In this document: positions 28,978 through 37,845 of the stretch, in pieces
Layout: each line of letters starts with the position of its first letter
How positions within the stretch are numbered: the first letter of the stretch is position 1
From: Acidobacteria subdivision 13 bacterium RH2 MAG17b
GTDB lineage: Bacteria; Acidobacteriota; Terriglobia; UBA7540
Length of the DNA stretch: 47,521 bases
Direction: 5' to 3'
Assembly (NCBI GenBank): GCA_002197525.1
Contig: NFUN01000046.1
Span: 1-47,521 of the forward strand
The notes under the pieces: model-generated
The model's database searches: none
Seen by the model: only the letters and a program-made list of their open reading frames with translations
Told to the model about the DNA's origin: nothing
Made by a program: the position numbers and the translations under genes

Positions 28978-31900
28978 ATGATTTCTGTGAGCGGCACAAA
29001 AAACGCTGCCTTTAGGGTTATATTTATTACCCTGGCGCTTTGTTTGATGGTTCCACTGCAAGTCTGGGGACAGGTTTCGGGTGCGACGATCACCGGAACG
29101 GTCACCGATCCCTCCGGAGCGGTGGTTCCCAACGCTCAGGTCGCTATCGCGAATACGGCAACGGGAATTACGACAAACGTCACCACGAACACCGCTGGCC
29201 TTTACACCGCCCCCAATCTGCTACCTGGCCCTTACCGGGTTACCGTAGCTGCGAAGGGATTCCAGACCGAGGCCCGTACGGGCCTGACGCTGACCGTGGG
29301 AGAAGAGCAGGAGCTCAACGTGACGTTGCGCGTCGGCCAGACGACGCAGACGGTTAGCGTCAGCGGCCAAGCTCCCACCGTGCAGTTGGCTTCGTCTACT
29401 TTGAGCGCGCAGGTGAATTCGACGACGGTGCGTCAGTTGCCCCTGAATGGGCGTGATTGGACCCAACTGGCAACCCTTCAGCCGGCGGTTAATGCCGTCG
29501 TGACTCAACAGCCGAACGGCGTGAATGCGGTTCGAGGGAACCGCGGCTTTGGAAATCAACTCACTATTTCCGGCATGCGTCCGCAACTGAACAACTACCG
29601 GCTTGATGGGATCAGCATTGTCGATTACGCGGGCGGAGCACCGGGCAGCGTTCTGGGCCTATCTCTGGGAGTGGACGCGGTCGCGGAGTTCTCCGTCTTG
29701 ACCGCGAATTACTCCGCCGAGTACGGGCGGACTGCCGGAGGAGTCGTCAATGCAATTACCAAGTCAGGGACCAATGCCTTCCACGGAGACGCATACGAGT
29801 TCCTTCGCAACAGCTCGCTGGATGCCCGGAATTTCTTCGACGCTGGCATTCCTTCTTTCCGCCGGAATCAATTCGGAGCTTCCGCCGGAGGGCCGATCCA
29901 GAAAGACAAAACGTTCTTCTTTGCTGATTACGAGGGATTCCGCCAGGCTCTCGGCATTACGAACGTTGACAACGTCCCCTCTGCGGACGCTCGCAACGGC
30001 ATAATACATAATGCAGACGGCACGACCACCACGATCGCTGTCAGCCCCTTGGTCACGCCCTATCTTGCGTTCTACCCGCTTCCGAACGCCGGGCTGATTG
30101 GTAGCACCGGCAACACCGGACACTTCGACGTGGCAACCAACAACATTGCCAGCGAGAACTTCGTAACGAGCAGGATAGACCGGAAGATTTCAGACAATGA
30201 CAGCATTTTTGGAACGTGGTTTTACGACAAGGGTACGAACAGCGCTCCGGACTCCCTCAATAACTGGGTTGTTGGCAATACCTCTCTGCGGCAAATGATC
30301 GCCATCGAGGAGACTCATATTTTTAGTCCCTCCGTGGTTAATTCTCTGCGCTTCGGATACAGCCGGGTGCGCGCGGATTCCGATCAGGCCTTGCAGACGA
30401 TCAATCCCGCGAGCGCAAATACCTCTTTGGGCTCCTTTGCCGGGCGGCCCGCGCCAAGCATCTCCGTGCCGGGACTTACGGGGTTCGCCGGGGGATTGGG
30501 CGGGCTTACGGCGCCTGACCACACCTGGAATTCCTTTCAGGCCTACGACGATGCATTCCTGACCAAGGGCAATCACTCCTTAAAATTTGGCTTCGCCGTC
30601 GAGCGAATGCAACAGAATTTCTTGATCGCCAACCGCGTCAACGGCAGCTTCAGCTTTCCCTCGCTAACTGGCTTTCTTACCAACCAACCCAACAACTTCA
30701 ACGGAGAATTGGTAACCCCAAACTTCGGTGTGCGGCAAACCCTCCTTGGCGGATATGCGCAGGATGATTGGCGAGCGCGCCCCAATCTAACGCTGAACAT
30801 GGGCGTGCGGTACGAGATGGTCACAGTGCCAACTGAGGTTCAGAACAAACTGGTTAATCTGCGGACGTTTACCGCCAGTACGCCTCATTTGGGTTCACCT
30901 TATTTCCAAAATCCGACACTGCACAATTTTGAACCCCGTGTTGGCTTTGCGTGGGACCCGTTCCACAATGGCAAGACCGCTGTCCGCGGAGCTTTCGGAA
31001 TTTTTGATGTCCTGCCTCTGAATTATGAGTTCTACGTAGCGGAGGGCAACTCGGCTCCATTCGCGGAAAGCATTACGGCAGGCAATTTGCCGGCCGGTTC
31101 ATTTCCTACGGGAGCGGTCGCCTTGGCGGGAGTTAATCCGGCTAATTTGGCGAGCGCTGCCGTTCAGTACAACCCTCCGCGCAATTACGTGATGAACTGG
31201 AATCTCAACATCCAGCGCCAGCTCACCCCGAGCACCACGGTAACGATTGGCTACGAGGGAAATCACGGCGTCCACATGCTAGACCGCGAGGATGACGTCA
31301 ATAGCGTGCTGCCAACCCTTACCTCGCAAGGCTATCTGTGGCCTTCACCCACGGGGAGCGGAACCCGGCTGAACCCCAATGTCGGTGAGTTGCGCGGCCA
31401 ATACTGGGACGGCTCATCGCTTTATGACGCTCTCGAAGCACAGGTGTCTAAAACGATGAGCCACGGTTTGCAGGTGCAGGGCTCCTACACCTGGGGCAAG
31501 GTCATCGACGAGGGTTCGGCCAGCGTTATCGGCGATCCGTTCACGAACTCGATTTCGAGCCTTCTCTACTTCTGCAAGAGTTGCAGGCGCGGCGTGGCGG
31601 ACTTCAACATATCGCAGACCTTGGTGGCTAATTACCTATGGGACGTTCCAACTCCGAACAACTGGGGGGCCCTCGCTTCGCATGTTCTCGGAGGATGGGA
31701 GTTAGGAGGAATTTTCACCGCCGAGACCGGAGTGCCGATTACGCCCGTGATTGGCGGCGATCCGCTTGGCTTGAGCAGCACCGACCCGTGGGATTTTCCG
31801 AACCGTCTAAGCATCCCCGGCTGCCAATCGGTAGTGAACCCCGGCAATCCGAATAACTACATCAAACTCAACTGCTTTGCCGCCCCTAGCCCCGTTACCC

Positions 31901-32202
31901 TCCTCGGCAACGGGGGCCGCAACACGGTGGTGGGGCCGGGGCTGGCCACCTATGATTTCTCATTGATGAAGAATATTCCGATCCAGAGGATTTCAGAGAA
32001 TTTCAACGTGCAGTTTCGCGCCGAGTTCTTTAACATCCTCAATCGTCCGAATTTCGCCACTCCTACCGACAATGAATTTTTGTTCGGCCAAACCGGCACT
32101 GGAATCAATACTACAATCACTCCCGTTGGCGGCGCAGGCTCGATCGATCAGGTTTCGACGCCGGGACGCGAGATCCAGTTTGCGCTAAAGGTGATTTGGT
32201 AA
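28978..32202 (+). CDS. TonB-dependent receptor, Oar-type (first gene of the plus-strand cluster)
   Basis: A 1074-residue outer-membrane receptor. The signal peptide is ~1-32 (FRVIFITLALCLMVPLQVWGQ). A CarboxypepD_reg domain (GTVTDPSGAVVPNAQVAI), plug motifs (LPLNGRDWTQLATLQP; SAEYGRTAGGVVNAITKSG) and a barrel with a terminal Trp (IQFALKVIW) follow. GGAGAG precedes the ATG by eight bases. It is the only receptor in the window oriented with the downstream hydrolase and transporter genes, so it probably brings in the compound they process. This is inferred from order and strand; 277 bases separate it from the next gene. Confidence 0.9.
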   Translation: MISVSGTKNAAFRVIFITLALCLMVPLQVWGQVSGATITGTVTDPSGAVVPNAQVAIANTATGITTNVTTNTAGLYTAPNLLPGPYRVTVAAKGFQTEARTGLTLTVGEEQELNVTLRVGQTTQTVSVSGQAPTVQLASSTLSAQVNSTTVRQLPLNGRDWTQLATLQPAVNAVVTQQPNGVNAVRGNRGFGNQLTISGMRPQLNNYRLDGISIVDYAGGAPGSVLGLSLGVDAVAEFSVLTANYSAEYGRTAGGVVNAITKSGTNAFHGDAYEFLRNSSLDARNFFDAGIPSFRRNQFGASAGGPIQKDKTFFFADYEGFRQALGITNVDNVPSADARNGIIHNADGTTTTIAVSPLVTPYLAFYPLPNAGLIGSTGNTGHFDVATNNIASENFVTSRIDRKISDNDSIFGTWFYDKGTNSAPDSLNNWVVGNTSLRQMIAIEETHIFSPSVVNSLRFGYSRVRADSDQALQTINPASANTSLGSFAGRPAPSISVPGLTGFAGGLGGLTAPDHTWNSFQAYDDAFLTKGNHSLKFGFAVERMQQNFLIANRVNGSFSFPSLTGFLTNQPNNFNGELVTPNFGVRQTLLGGYAQDDWRARPNLTLNMGVRYEMVTVPTEVQNKLVNLRTFTASTPHLGSPYFQNPTLHNFEPRVGFAWDPFHNGKTAVRGAFGIFDVLPLNYEFYVAEGNSAPFAESITAGNLPAGSFPTGAVALAGVNPANLASAAVQYNPPRNYVMNWNLNIQRQLTPSTTVTIGYEGNHGVHMLDREDDVNSVLPTLTSQGYLWPSPTGSGTRLNPNVGELRGQYWDGSSLYDALEAQVSKTMSHGLQVQGSYTWGKVIDEGSASVIGDPFTNSISSLLYFCKSCRRGVADFNISQTLVANYLWDVPTPNNWGALASHVLGGWELGGIFTAETGVPITPVIGGDPLGLSSTDPWDFPNRLSIPGCQSVVNPGNPNNYIKLNCFAAPSPVTLLGNGGRNTVVGPGLATYDFSLMKNIPIQRISENFNVQFRAEFFNILNRPNFATPTDNEFLFGQTGTGINTTITPVGGAGSIDQVSTPGREIQFALKVIW

Positions 32203-32262
32203 TTTTGCATTGCATAGAGATAGCGAGGCTCCGCCTCAGACCGCCGAGGCATGGTCCCCTCA

Positions 32263-32325
32263 CCCGTCCCTCACCCCCAGCCCCTCTCCCCAAGCGGGGG
32301 AGAGGGGCTGGGGGTGAGGGACGGG
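32263..32325. repeat. Perfect 29 bp inverted repeat
   Basis: Arms 32263-32291 and 32297-32325 are exact reverse complements around a 5-base loop. They are built of CCCTCACCCCCAG and CCCTCTCCCC blocks. It lies 60 bases past the receptor stop; there is no T-run, so it is not a standard terminator although it would fold strongly in RNA. Degraded relatives occur near 3291-3352, 32996-33050, 42786-42900 and 44710-44770. Confidence 0.8.
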
Positions 32326-32479
32326 CGGAAACTTGACTCATTCGCATCAAGTTTCGCAACTCTAGGAATCTAGCGCACCCAAACCCAGGGTGCGCCAACT
32401 TTCCATAAACGCTTGAACGCAGCTTCACTTCACCCTGGCGGCATACGCCAGCGCCATTCTGAAAACGGAGGACTACAAA

Positions 32480-32944
32480 ATGTTTGGGATGAAGCGCGCC
32501 GGACTATTATTTCTGGCAACAATGCTAGCTTTCCCAGTTTTTGTTTCCGCTCAGGTGCCCGGCAAGCCGGGCGAGAGCGTCAAACAACAGGTCACAGCGA
32601 TTACGGCGGAATGGCTCAACGCCGAGCGAACGCACAACGTGGCTTTTCTTGAAAAGCTATTCGCTCCGGATTACGTCGTGATGACCAGCGGCGGGGACAT
32701 TCTGACCAAGGCTCAAATGCTCGCATCGGTGAAATCTTCCGACGTTAAGATGACTGATCTTCATTCGGATGTGGTCGAAGTGCGAAGTTATGGGAACGTG
32801 GCGCTCTACATTGATCGGACAACAGTTAAGGGTGAAGCCAAGGGCAAACCCTTTGACAGGCTTGTTCGTTTTGTCCGGGTCTTCGTGAAGCAGCCGGGCG
32901 GGTGGCGGGTAGAATACGCGCAAGCATCGCCCTTGAAACACTAA
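32480..32944 (+). CDS. Exported SnoaL/NTF2-like protein, copy 1
   Basis: A 154-residue protein with a signal peptide (~1-24, AGLLFLATMLAFPVFVSAQ) and a DUF4440/NTF2-like domain (WLNAERTHNVAFLEKLFAPDYVVMTSGGDILTK spans ~50-80). Members of this fold are small binding proteins, isomerases or dehydratases; no catalytic residues are certain. GGAGG lies nine bases before the ATG. The protein 33124-33606 is a tandem paralogue sharing ESVKQQV, FLEKL and LHSDV..V..YGNVA. The position between the receptor and amidohydrolases suggests a periplasmic role on the same substrate. Confidence 0.82.
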   Translation: MFGMKRAGLLFLATMLAFPVFVSAQVPGKPGESVKQQVTAITAEWLNAERTHNVAFLEKLFAPDYVVMTSGGDILTKAQMLASVKSSDVKMTDLHSDVVEVRSYGNVALYIDRTTVKGEAKGKPFDRLVRFVRVFVKQPGGWRVEYAQASPLKH

Positions 32945-33123
32945 TTCTGCCTAAGTGCTCCTAATTCGTAGTTGTGGTGACGTAGTTGAAGCGACCCTCA
33001 CCCGCACCGCGGGCCACCCTCTCCCCCCAAGAGGGCGAGGGCTGGGGGCAGGATCGGCGGCTTGTTTTATACTTCACCGTAATTGCGAACATCAGTACTA
33101 AGTTCGAGGAATCCGAGGAAGGT

Positions 33124-33606
33124 ATGATGATGAAGCGCGCCGGGCTTTTGACGTTGGCGGTCATACTGGCTCTTTCGACCTTCGTTTCCGCGCAGCAGGC
33201 GGCTGCTCCTAAAGGCGAAAGCGTTAAACAACAGGTCGTGTCCCTCACGGCGCAGTGGCTCCATGCCGAAGAGACACGCAATATGGCCTTTCTTGAAAAG
33301 CTGCTCGCTCCGGATTTCTCGGTGATGACCGGCTCAGGGCTTGTTATGTCCAAGGCACAACTGCTCGGAAGTCTAAGGTCTCCACGCCTGGTGTTAAGCG
33401 GGCTTCATTCGGATGTCCTCGACGTGCGCGTCTATGGAAATGTGGCAATCCTGATTGACCGCACGACGATCAAGGGCTTGCAGGACGGCAAACCCTTTGG
33501 CGCTGTGGTGCGTTTTGTCCGGGTTTACGTGAAGCAACAAGGATTGTGGCAGGCGGAGTACGCGCAGGCCACAGATTTGCCGTCCGCTACCAGCACCTCG
33601 AAATAG
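33124..33606 (+). CDS. Exported SnoaL/NTF2-like protein, copy 2
   Basis: A 160-residue tandem paralogue of the preceding gene. The start was set at the first ATG of the ATGATGATG run (33124), preceded by GAGGAAGG; a longer frame extends upstream through repeat DNA and was rejected. A signal peptide is present (LLTLAVILALSTFVSAQQ). The core domain is conserved (SVKQQVVSLTAQWLHAEETR; FLEKLLAPDFSVMTGSG; RFVRVYVKQQG). The two copies have clearly diverged, suggesting an old duplication with both retained. Confidence 0.82.
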   Translation: MMMKRAGLLTLAVILALSTFVSAQQAAAPKGESVKQQVVSLTAQWLHAEETRNMAFLEKLLAPDFSVMTGSGLVMSKAQLLGSLRSPRLVLSGLHSDVLDVRVYGNVAILIDRTTIKGLQDGKPFGAVVRFVRVYVKQQGLWQAEYAQATDLPSATSTSK

Positions 33607-33664
33607 ATCAGCCTGGACTTACTTTCCGGCTCCGAATACCGCGCGGTATAACAGGCTGCTGAAA

Positions 33665-33790
33665 AAGTCTTTTGGAAGGGCGGGGTTTCAAAATCTGCGT
33701 GAAAACTGCGGCGTCCGCCGGTCTCCATTTTTCAATGGCTTCGGCGCTCATAGAGCGCCGCTACAGCTCAAAAGCGGCATTTTTTGAAAG
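33665..33790. repeat. Diverged partial copy of the composite palindromic repeat
   Basis: In inverse orientation this matches the central part of the element at 13639-13864: GTAGCGGCGCTC-TAT-GAGCGCC, then GCCATTGAAAAATG, GACCGGCGG and GCAGTTTTCACGCAGA. The ends instead carry GAAAAAGTC / GAAAAGTCC strings. It fills the gap before the first amidohydrolase. Confidence 0.6.
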
Positions 33791-33834
33791 AGGACTTTTC
33801 GCGTGGGCGTTCATAACTTTCTGGGGAGGCGTTG

Positions 33835-35160
33835 ATGATGAAGCGTATATTGCTGGCCGTGCTGGCCGCCGTAACCTTTAGCCTGGCAACGAGTTGTTTA
33901 TGGGCGCAGAGCCAGAAGGTGGTAGCGATCCGCGCCGGGAGATTGTTCGATGGCAGGTCCGACACGCTGTTGAGCAACCAGATCATCGTCATCCGCGGCG
34001 ACCGCATTGCCGAAGTTGGGCCATCCGCGAGCGTCAAGGTCCCAGCCGGCGCTAAGGAAATTGATCTTACACACGCCACGGTGATCCCGGGGCTGATTGA
34101 CGCTCATACCCATATATTTCTGTGGCCCAGAACGAGACCCGGCGGAATATTTTTGGGTTTTGATGAAAACTTCCTCCTGAATTATTCATGGCAATATCGC
34201 ACGATTGAGGCGGTCGTGAATGCCAAGAAAGACCTCGAGGCGGGCTTCACGACGATGCGTGACTGCTCAAGCGTAGGCGCGCAATACAGTGACGTGGACG
34301 TTCGCAATGCAATAAACAACGGCTTGGTTCCGGGTCCGCGATTGGAAGTGGCAACGATTCCTGTCATCGGATCGGCGTGGTATCCACTGGGTCATCCTTC
34401 CCCGGAAGTTTCAGTCCCTCAGGCCGGCATCGTTGCGAATTCGCCTTGGGAAGGGCGACAGGCCGTGCGCAAGGACGTCATGTACGGGGCCGACCTAATC
34501 AAAGTCTTCACAGGAGGGGTTAACATCCGGATTCAGCGCAACGGGCGGCTTTGGGAAAATTCCACTATGACCACCGAAGAAGCCAAAGCGATTGTGGATG
34601 AAGCCCACCGGCAAGGAGTGAAAGCGGCCTGCCACGCTTACGGCGGCGTGCCGTTGCAGCAATCGATCGAGGCGGGCTGCGATTCCATCGAACTCGGCGT
34701 TGACCTCGATTCGGAAGCGGTTCAGAAGATGGCCCAGCGGGGCATGTTCCTGGTAATGACCGTTTCCTTCATGAAGGCGCTGGAGGCGCACGATCTTCAA
34801 ATGAGCCACGGACGAGGCAGCCGGGCGGGACTTCAGAAGGCGAGCTTTGCAAGAGCGCTGAAAGCAGGCGTGAAGATCGCCTTCGGCACCGATGCAGGGG
34901 CGGCGACCGCTCACGGAACACAGACCAAAGAGTTTGAGACCATGGTGGAATATGGCATGACGCCGGCCCAGGCATTGCACGCCGCTACCACGGTGGCTGC
35001 GCAACTGATGGGCTGGCAAGACCGGGTTGGCTCCATCGAACCGGGCAAATATGCGGATATCGATGCAGTTTCCGGAAATCCCCTTAAGGACATCACGGAG
35101 TTGGAAAGGGTGAAATTCGTGATGAAGGGAGGAGCGGTCGTCCGGAATGATTTGAAGTAG
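33835..35160 (+). CDS. Exported amidohydrolase (imidazolonepropionase-like), copy 1, with an altered metal-site residue
   Basis: A 441-residue metal-dependent hydrolase of the amidohydrolase superfamily, likely acting on amide or ring C-N bonds in the periplasm (signal peptide ~1-25). Start at ATG 33835 with GGGGAGG upstream. Metal-site residues are H91 and H93 (DAHTH), K223 (LIKVFTGG, the candidate carboxylated Lys), H267 (ACHAYGG) and D353 (AFGTDAG). The residue expected to be the next His ligand (SIEHG in the family) is Leu287 in SIELG. If read correctly, the site is incomplete or rebuilt. The paralogue downstream keeps this His but loses the Asp. The substrate is unknown. Confidence 0.87.
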   Translation: MMKRILLAVLAAVTFSLATSCLWAQSQKVVAIRAGRLFDGRSDTLLSNQIIVIRGDRIAEVGPSASVKVPAGAKEIDLTHATVIPGLIDAHTHIFLWPRTRPGGIFLGFDENFLLNYSWQYRTIEAVVNAKKDLEAGFTTMRDCSSVGAQYSDVDVRNAINNGLVPGPRLEVATIPVIGSAWYPLGHPSPEVSVPQAGIVANSPWEGRQAVRKDVMYGADLIKVFTGGVNIRIQRNGRLWENSTMTTEEAKAIVDEAHRQGVKAACHAYGGVPLQQSIEAGCDSIELGVDLDSEAVQKMAQRGMFLVMTVSFMKALEAHDLQMSHGRGSRAGLQKASFARALKAGVKIAFGTDAGAATAHGTQTKEFETMVEYGMTPAQALHAATTVAAQLMGWQDRVGSIEPGKYADIDAVSGNPLKDITELERVKFVMKGGAVVRNDLK

Positions 35161-35232
35161 CCTGCGCACTTCTCTGAGGCCTGTTGGCTCGGCTCGTCGC
35201 ATTGCCGCCTTTCAGGACTCAACCCGGCCAAC

Positions 35233-35355
35233 TACTGATGTTTACAAATTATAGTGACATCATTTGCTGTAGCGGCGCTGTCCTCAGCGCCGAAAAACGC
35301 CGGTGGGGACACCGGCGCACCAGTTGAGGCCGTCACTAATTTGTAATTCTCAATA
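35233..35355. mobile_element. MITE-like element 2 with ~26 bp terminal inverted repeats
   Basis: The left end (35233-35258) and inverted right end (35332-35355) match as GTCACT[AT]AATTTGTAA followed by NNNTCARTA; the right copy lacks two bases. The centre is the two-hairpin GTAGCG module (GGCGCTG-TCCT-CAGCGCC; GCCGGTG...CACCGGC). No ORF. Same family as 3092-3239. Confidence 0.65.
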
Positions 35356-35438
35356 AAACGATTTGGCAGTACAGATAGCACTGGACCAAGAAGTATTGCA
35401 TCTCAAATCAAGTTCATCGCATAGCGGAGGATTCACCG

Positions 35439-36740
35439 ATGCACCGTAAATTTTTGCTGGGGGTAGTCCTAGCCGTATTGGGTCTTGCATCCGCCTTATG
35501 GGCGCAGAATTCCCAGGTTGTAGCCATTCGCGCCGGCCATTTGTTTGACAGCGTGTCGGGCCAGATGCTGGCGAATCAAGTGGTTTTGATTCAGGGTGAC
35601 AAAATCGAAGCAGTTGGCCCGAGTGGTAGCGTTCAAATTCCGTCCGGCGCTCAGGTCATTGACTTGAGCCACGCGACGGTGCTGCCGGGGTTGATCGACT
35701 GCCATACGCATATGTTTCCGTCCGATGTAAGCGTGGTTACCACCGACCGCGAATACCGGACTCTGCGGGCGCTCCACGACGTTCAGGCTGACCTCAATGC
35801 GGGATTTACGACGTTGCGCGACCTAATGAGTCATGGCGGAATGTTTGCGGATGTCGATGTGAAAAACGCCATTAACCAGGGCTTCTTCACGGGGCCGCGT
35901 TTGCAGGTTTCTACTGAGGGCCTTGTCACGACGGGTGAGGGTAGTGTTGGGTCGTGGGAAACTCCACTGCCTCCCAAATACGATGTTGTCGATTCGCCGT
36001 GGGCTGACCGCCAAGCCGTCCGCGAACAGATTATGTACGGAGCCGACTGGATCAAGATTCATGCCACCTCATACTACAGGTTCTATCGCGAAGGCAACGC
36101 ATGGAAGATCTGGGCGAACCCTACCTTCACTTACGATGAAGTCCAAGCCATCGTGGATGAAGCGCACCGGCACCATCACAAGATTGCTTGTCACGCCTTT
36201 GAAGGCGAAGGCATAGAGAACTGCCTGAAGGCTGGCGTCGATAGCTTGGAGCACGGCAATGTGCTCACCAATGCGGATATTGACATGATGCTGCAGAAGC
36301 ACATTTATCTCGTGCTCACCGCTGGTCACTACCATACTTCCGATTACGTACCTAACGATATGAAGGCCACCAACGGCCAGTACAGTTTGTGGCAGGCGCA
36401 GGAAAAGAGCGCCCGCTTGGCTATCTCCCGCGGCGTGAAAATCGCCTTCGGCAGCGGCGTCCATGACAGTCCGGGCGGCGTATGGTCACACGGAAGCCAG
36501 GCAGTCGAGTTTAAGTACATGGTCGAATACGGTGAGACTCCGGCTCAAGCAATCCAATCTGCAACCACAGTGGCGGCGGAAATGCTGGGCTGGCAGGATC
36601 AGATCGGGTCGATTACCAAGGGCAAGTACGCCGATATCGTTGCCGTATCGGGAGACCCGCTGAAAGACATCACGCAGCTTGAGCATGTTAAGTTTGTGAT
36701 GAAGGGCGGCCAAGTGGTGAAAAACGACCTGCCGAAGTAA
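35439..36740 (+). CDS. Exported amidohydrolase (imidazolonepropionase-like), copy 2, lacking the canonical Asp
   Basis: A 433-residue paralogue of the preceding gene with a signal peptide (~1-22). GGAGG lies eight bases before the ATG. It has H89 and H91 (DCHTH), K206 (WIKIHATS), H252 (ACHAFEGEG) and H272 (SLEHG). Where the family has FGTD (the catalytic Asp) it reads FGSG-VHDSPGG, putting Gly340 at the Asp position and an Asp three residues later. The segment is followed by an insertion before the SHGSQAVEF match. Either the active site is remodelled or the Asp has shifted. Adjacent retention suggests both paralogues act on related substrates or as a pair; this is inference. Confidence 0.87.
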   Translation: MHRKFLLGVVLAVLGLASALWAQNSQVVAIRAGHLFDSVSGQMLANQVVLIQGDKIEAVGPSGSVQIPSGAQVIDLSHATVLPGLIDCHTHMFPSDVSVVTTDREYRTLRALHDVQADLNAGFTTLRDLMSHGGMFADVDVKNAINQGFFTGPRLQVSTEGLVTTGEGSVGSWETPLPPKYDVVDSPWADRQAVREQIMYGADWIKIHATSYYRFYREGNAWKIWANPTFTYDEVQAIVDEAHRHHHKIACHAFEGEGIENCLKAGVDSLEHGNVLTNADIDMMLQKHIYLVLTAGHYHTSDYVPNDMKATNGQYSLWQAQEKSARLAISRGVKIAFGSGVHDSPGGVWSHGSQAVEFKYMVEYGETPAQAIQSATTVAAEMLGWQDQIGSITKGKYADIVAVSGDPLKDITQLEHVKFVMKGGQVVKNDLPK

Positions 36741-36803
36741 CGGCGTGCCAGCCAGGCCATGCAATGGCGGCGAAACTAATCTTGGGAGATAAGGAGCAGC
36801 ACG

Positions 36804-37787
36804 ATGGTTGAAACGAAAGGAGCGGCGCGCAAGCTGACGCTGGATGACATCCGCGCGGCTGCGGAGCGGCTCAAGAACTGGGGCCGGTGGGGGCCAAACG
36901 ACGAGATCGGCGCCCTCAACTATACGCGGCCCGAAGATATTGTCGCGGCGGCCCGCCTCGTTCAGAAGGGCAAGGTCATGTCGCTGGCGCTGGCCTATGA
37001 CAATCGGGGACCTCAAGGCGGCAAAAGCAAATACCCGGCTCTCGGCCGCTTCAATCCCATTCACCTCATGCTGCGCACCGGGACCGATGCTTATTCCGGC
37101 GTCCTCGATCACCGCAAGATCCGAGGCTCTGATGACATCATCATCATGCCGACGCAATGCGGAACGCAATGGGACGGGCTGGGGCACATCTTTTATGGCG
37201 ATCACATGTGGAATGGCTATGATTGCCGCACCGTAACCTCTGCCGGCGCGCAGAAGTGCGGTATTGAGAAGACCAAAGACAAAATGGTGGGGCGAGGCGT
37301 GCTGTTGGACATCCCTCGGATGCTCGGCCAAGAAACTCTGCCGGACGGGTTTGCCGTAACCAACGAACTGCTTGACCGCGCCGAGGGTCATTTCGGGGTT
37401 AAGGTGCAGCGCGGCGATTACCTGCTGGTGCGCACCGGCCAGATGGAAGCGATGCTTGCCGCCGATACGTGGGACGGCTATTCGGGCGGTGACGCGCCCG
37501 GCCTTGCCTTTGAAACGCTCGATTGGCTCCGCGAAAAACAAGTGGCGGCCATTGCTACGGATACCTGGGGCGCGGAAGTCCGGCCGAACCCCACCGATGA
37601 GGCCAACCAACCCTGGCACTGGATTGCCATTCCAATCATCGGGCTCACGGTAGGCGAGATCTTTTATCTCGCGGAGCTTGCCAAGGATTGCGCCGAAGAC
37701 AAGCGCTATGAATTCATGTTCGTAGGGCCGGCATTGCCGATCACCGGAGCCGTCGCATCGCCGGCGAATCCGCTGGCGATCAAATAG
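36804..37787 (+). CDS. Cyclase-family hydrolase (PF04199-like), Q-variant metal motif
   Basis: A 327-residue cytoplasmic protein (no signal peptide). The family includes kynurenine formamidase and isatin hydrolase, which hydrolyse amide or ring C-N bonds. The usual metal motif HxGTHxDxPxH reads QCGTQWDGLGH here (Q118, Q122, D124, H128), so two His ligands are Gln. I recall this Gln form in a bacterial subfamily, but its chemistry is not something I can state. AAGGAG lies seven bases before the ATG. It is followed after 58 bases by a TPP enzyme, which fits a scheme where this protein opens a ring or amide to a 2-oxo acid. Substrate unknown. Confidence 0.85.
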   Translation: MVETKGAARKLTLDDIRAAAERLKNWGRWGPNDEIGALNYTRPEDIVAAARLVQKGKVMSLALAYDNRGPQGGKSKYPALGRFNPIHLMLRTGTDAYSGVLDHRKIRGSDDIIIMPTQCGTQWDGLGHIFYGDHMWNGYDCRTVTSAGAQKCGIEKTKDKMVGRGVLLDIPRMLGQETLPDGFAVTNELLDRAEGHFGVKVQRGDYLLVRTGQMEAMLAADTWDGYSGGDAPGLAFETLDWLREKQVAAIATDTWGAEVRPNPTDEANQPWHWIAIPIIGLTVGEIFYLAELAKDCAEDKRYEFMFVGPALPITGAVASPANPLAIK

Positions 37788-37845
37788 ACATCTGCATATT
37801 CCAGTTGAGTTGCCAATCGCCAAATCAGGCGAGAAAGGTGAGATT

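Noticed and set aside
28662-29015. 117-codon frame overlapping the third receptor start
   Set aside because: Poor ribosome-binding site and out-of-frame overlap with a clear signal peptide; a translated leader cannot be excluded, but I do not call it.
32986-33123. N-terminal extension of the second SnoaL/NTF2-like protein
   Set aside because: It runs through repeat DNA; the ATG at 33124 has GAGGAAGG and a signal peptide directly after it.
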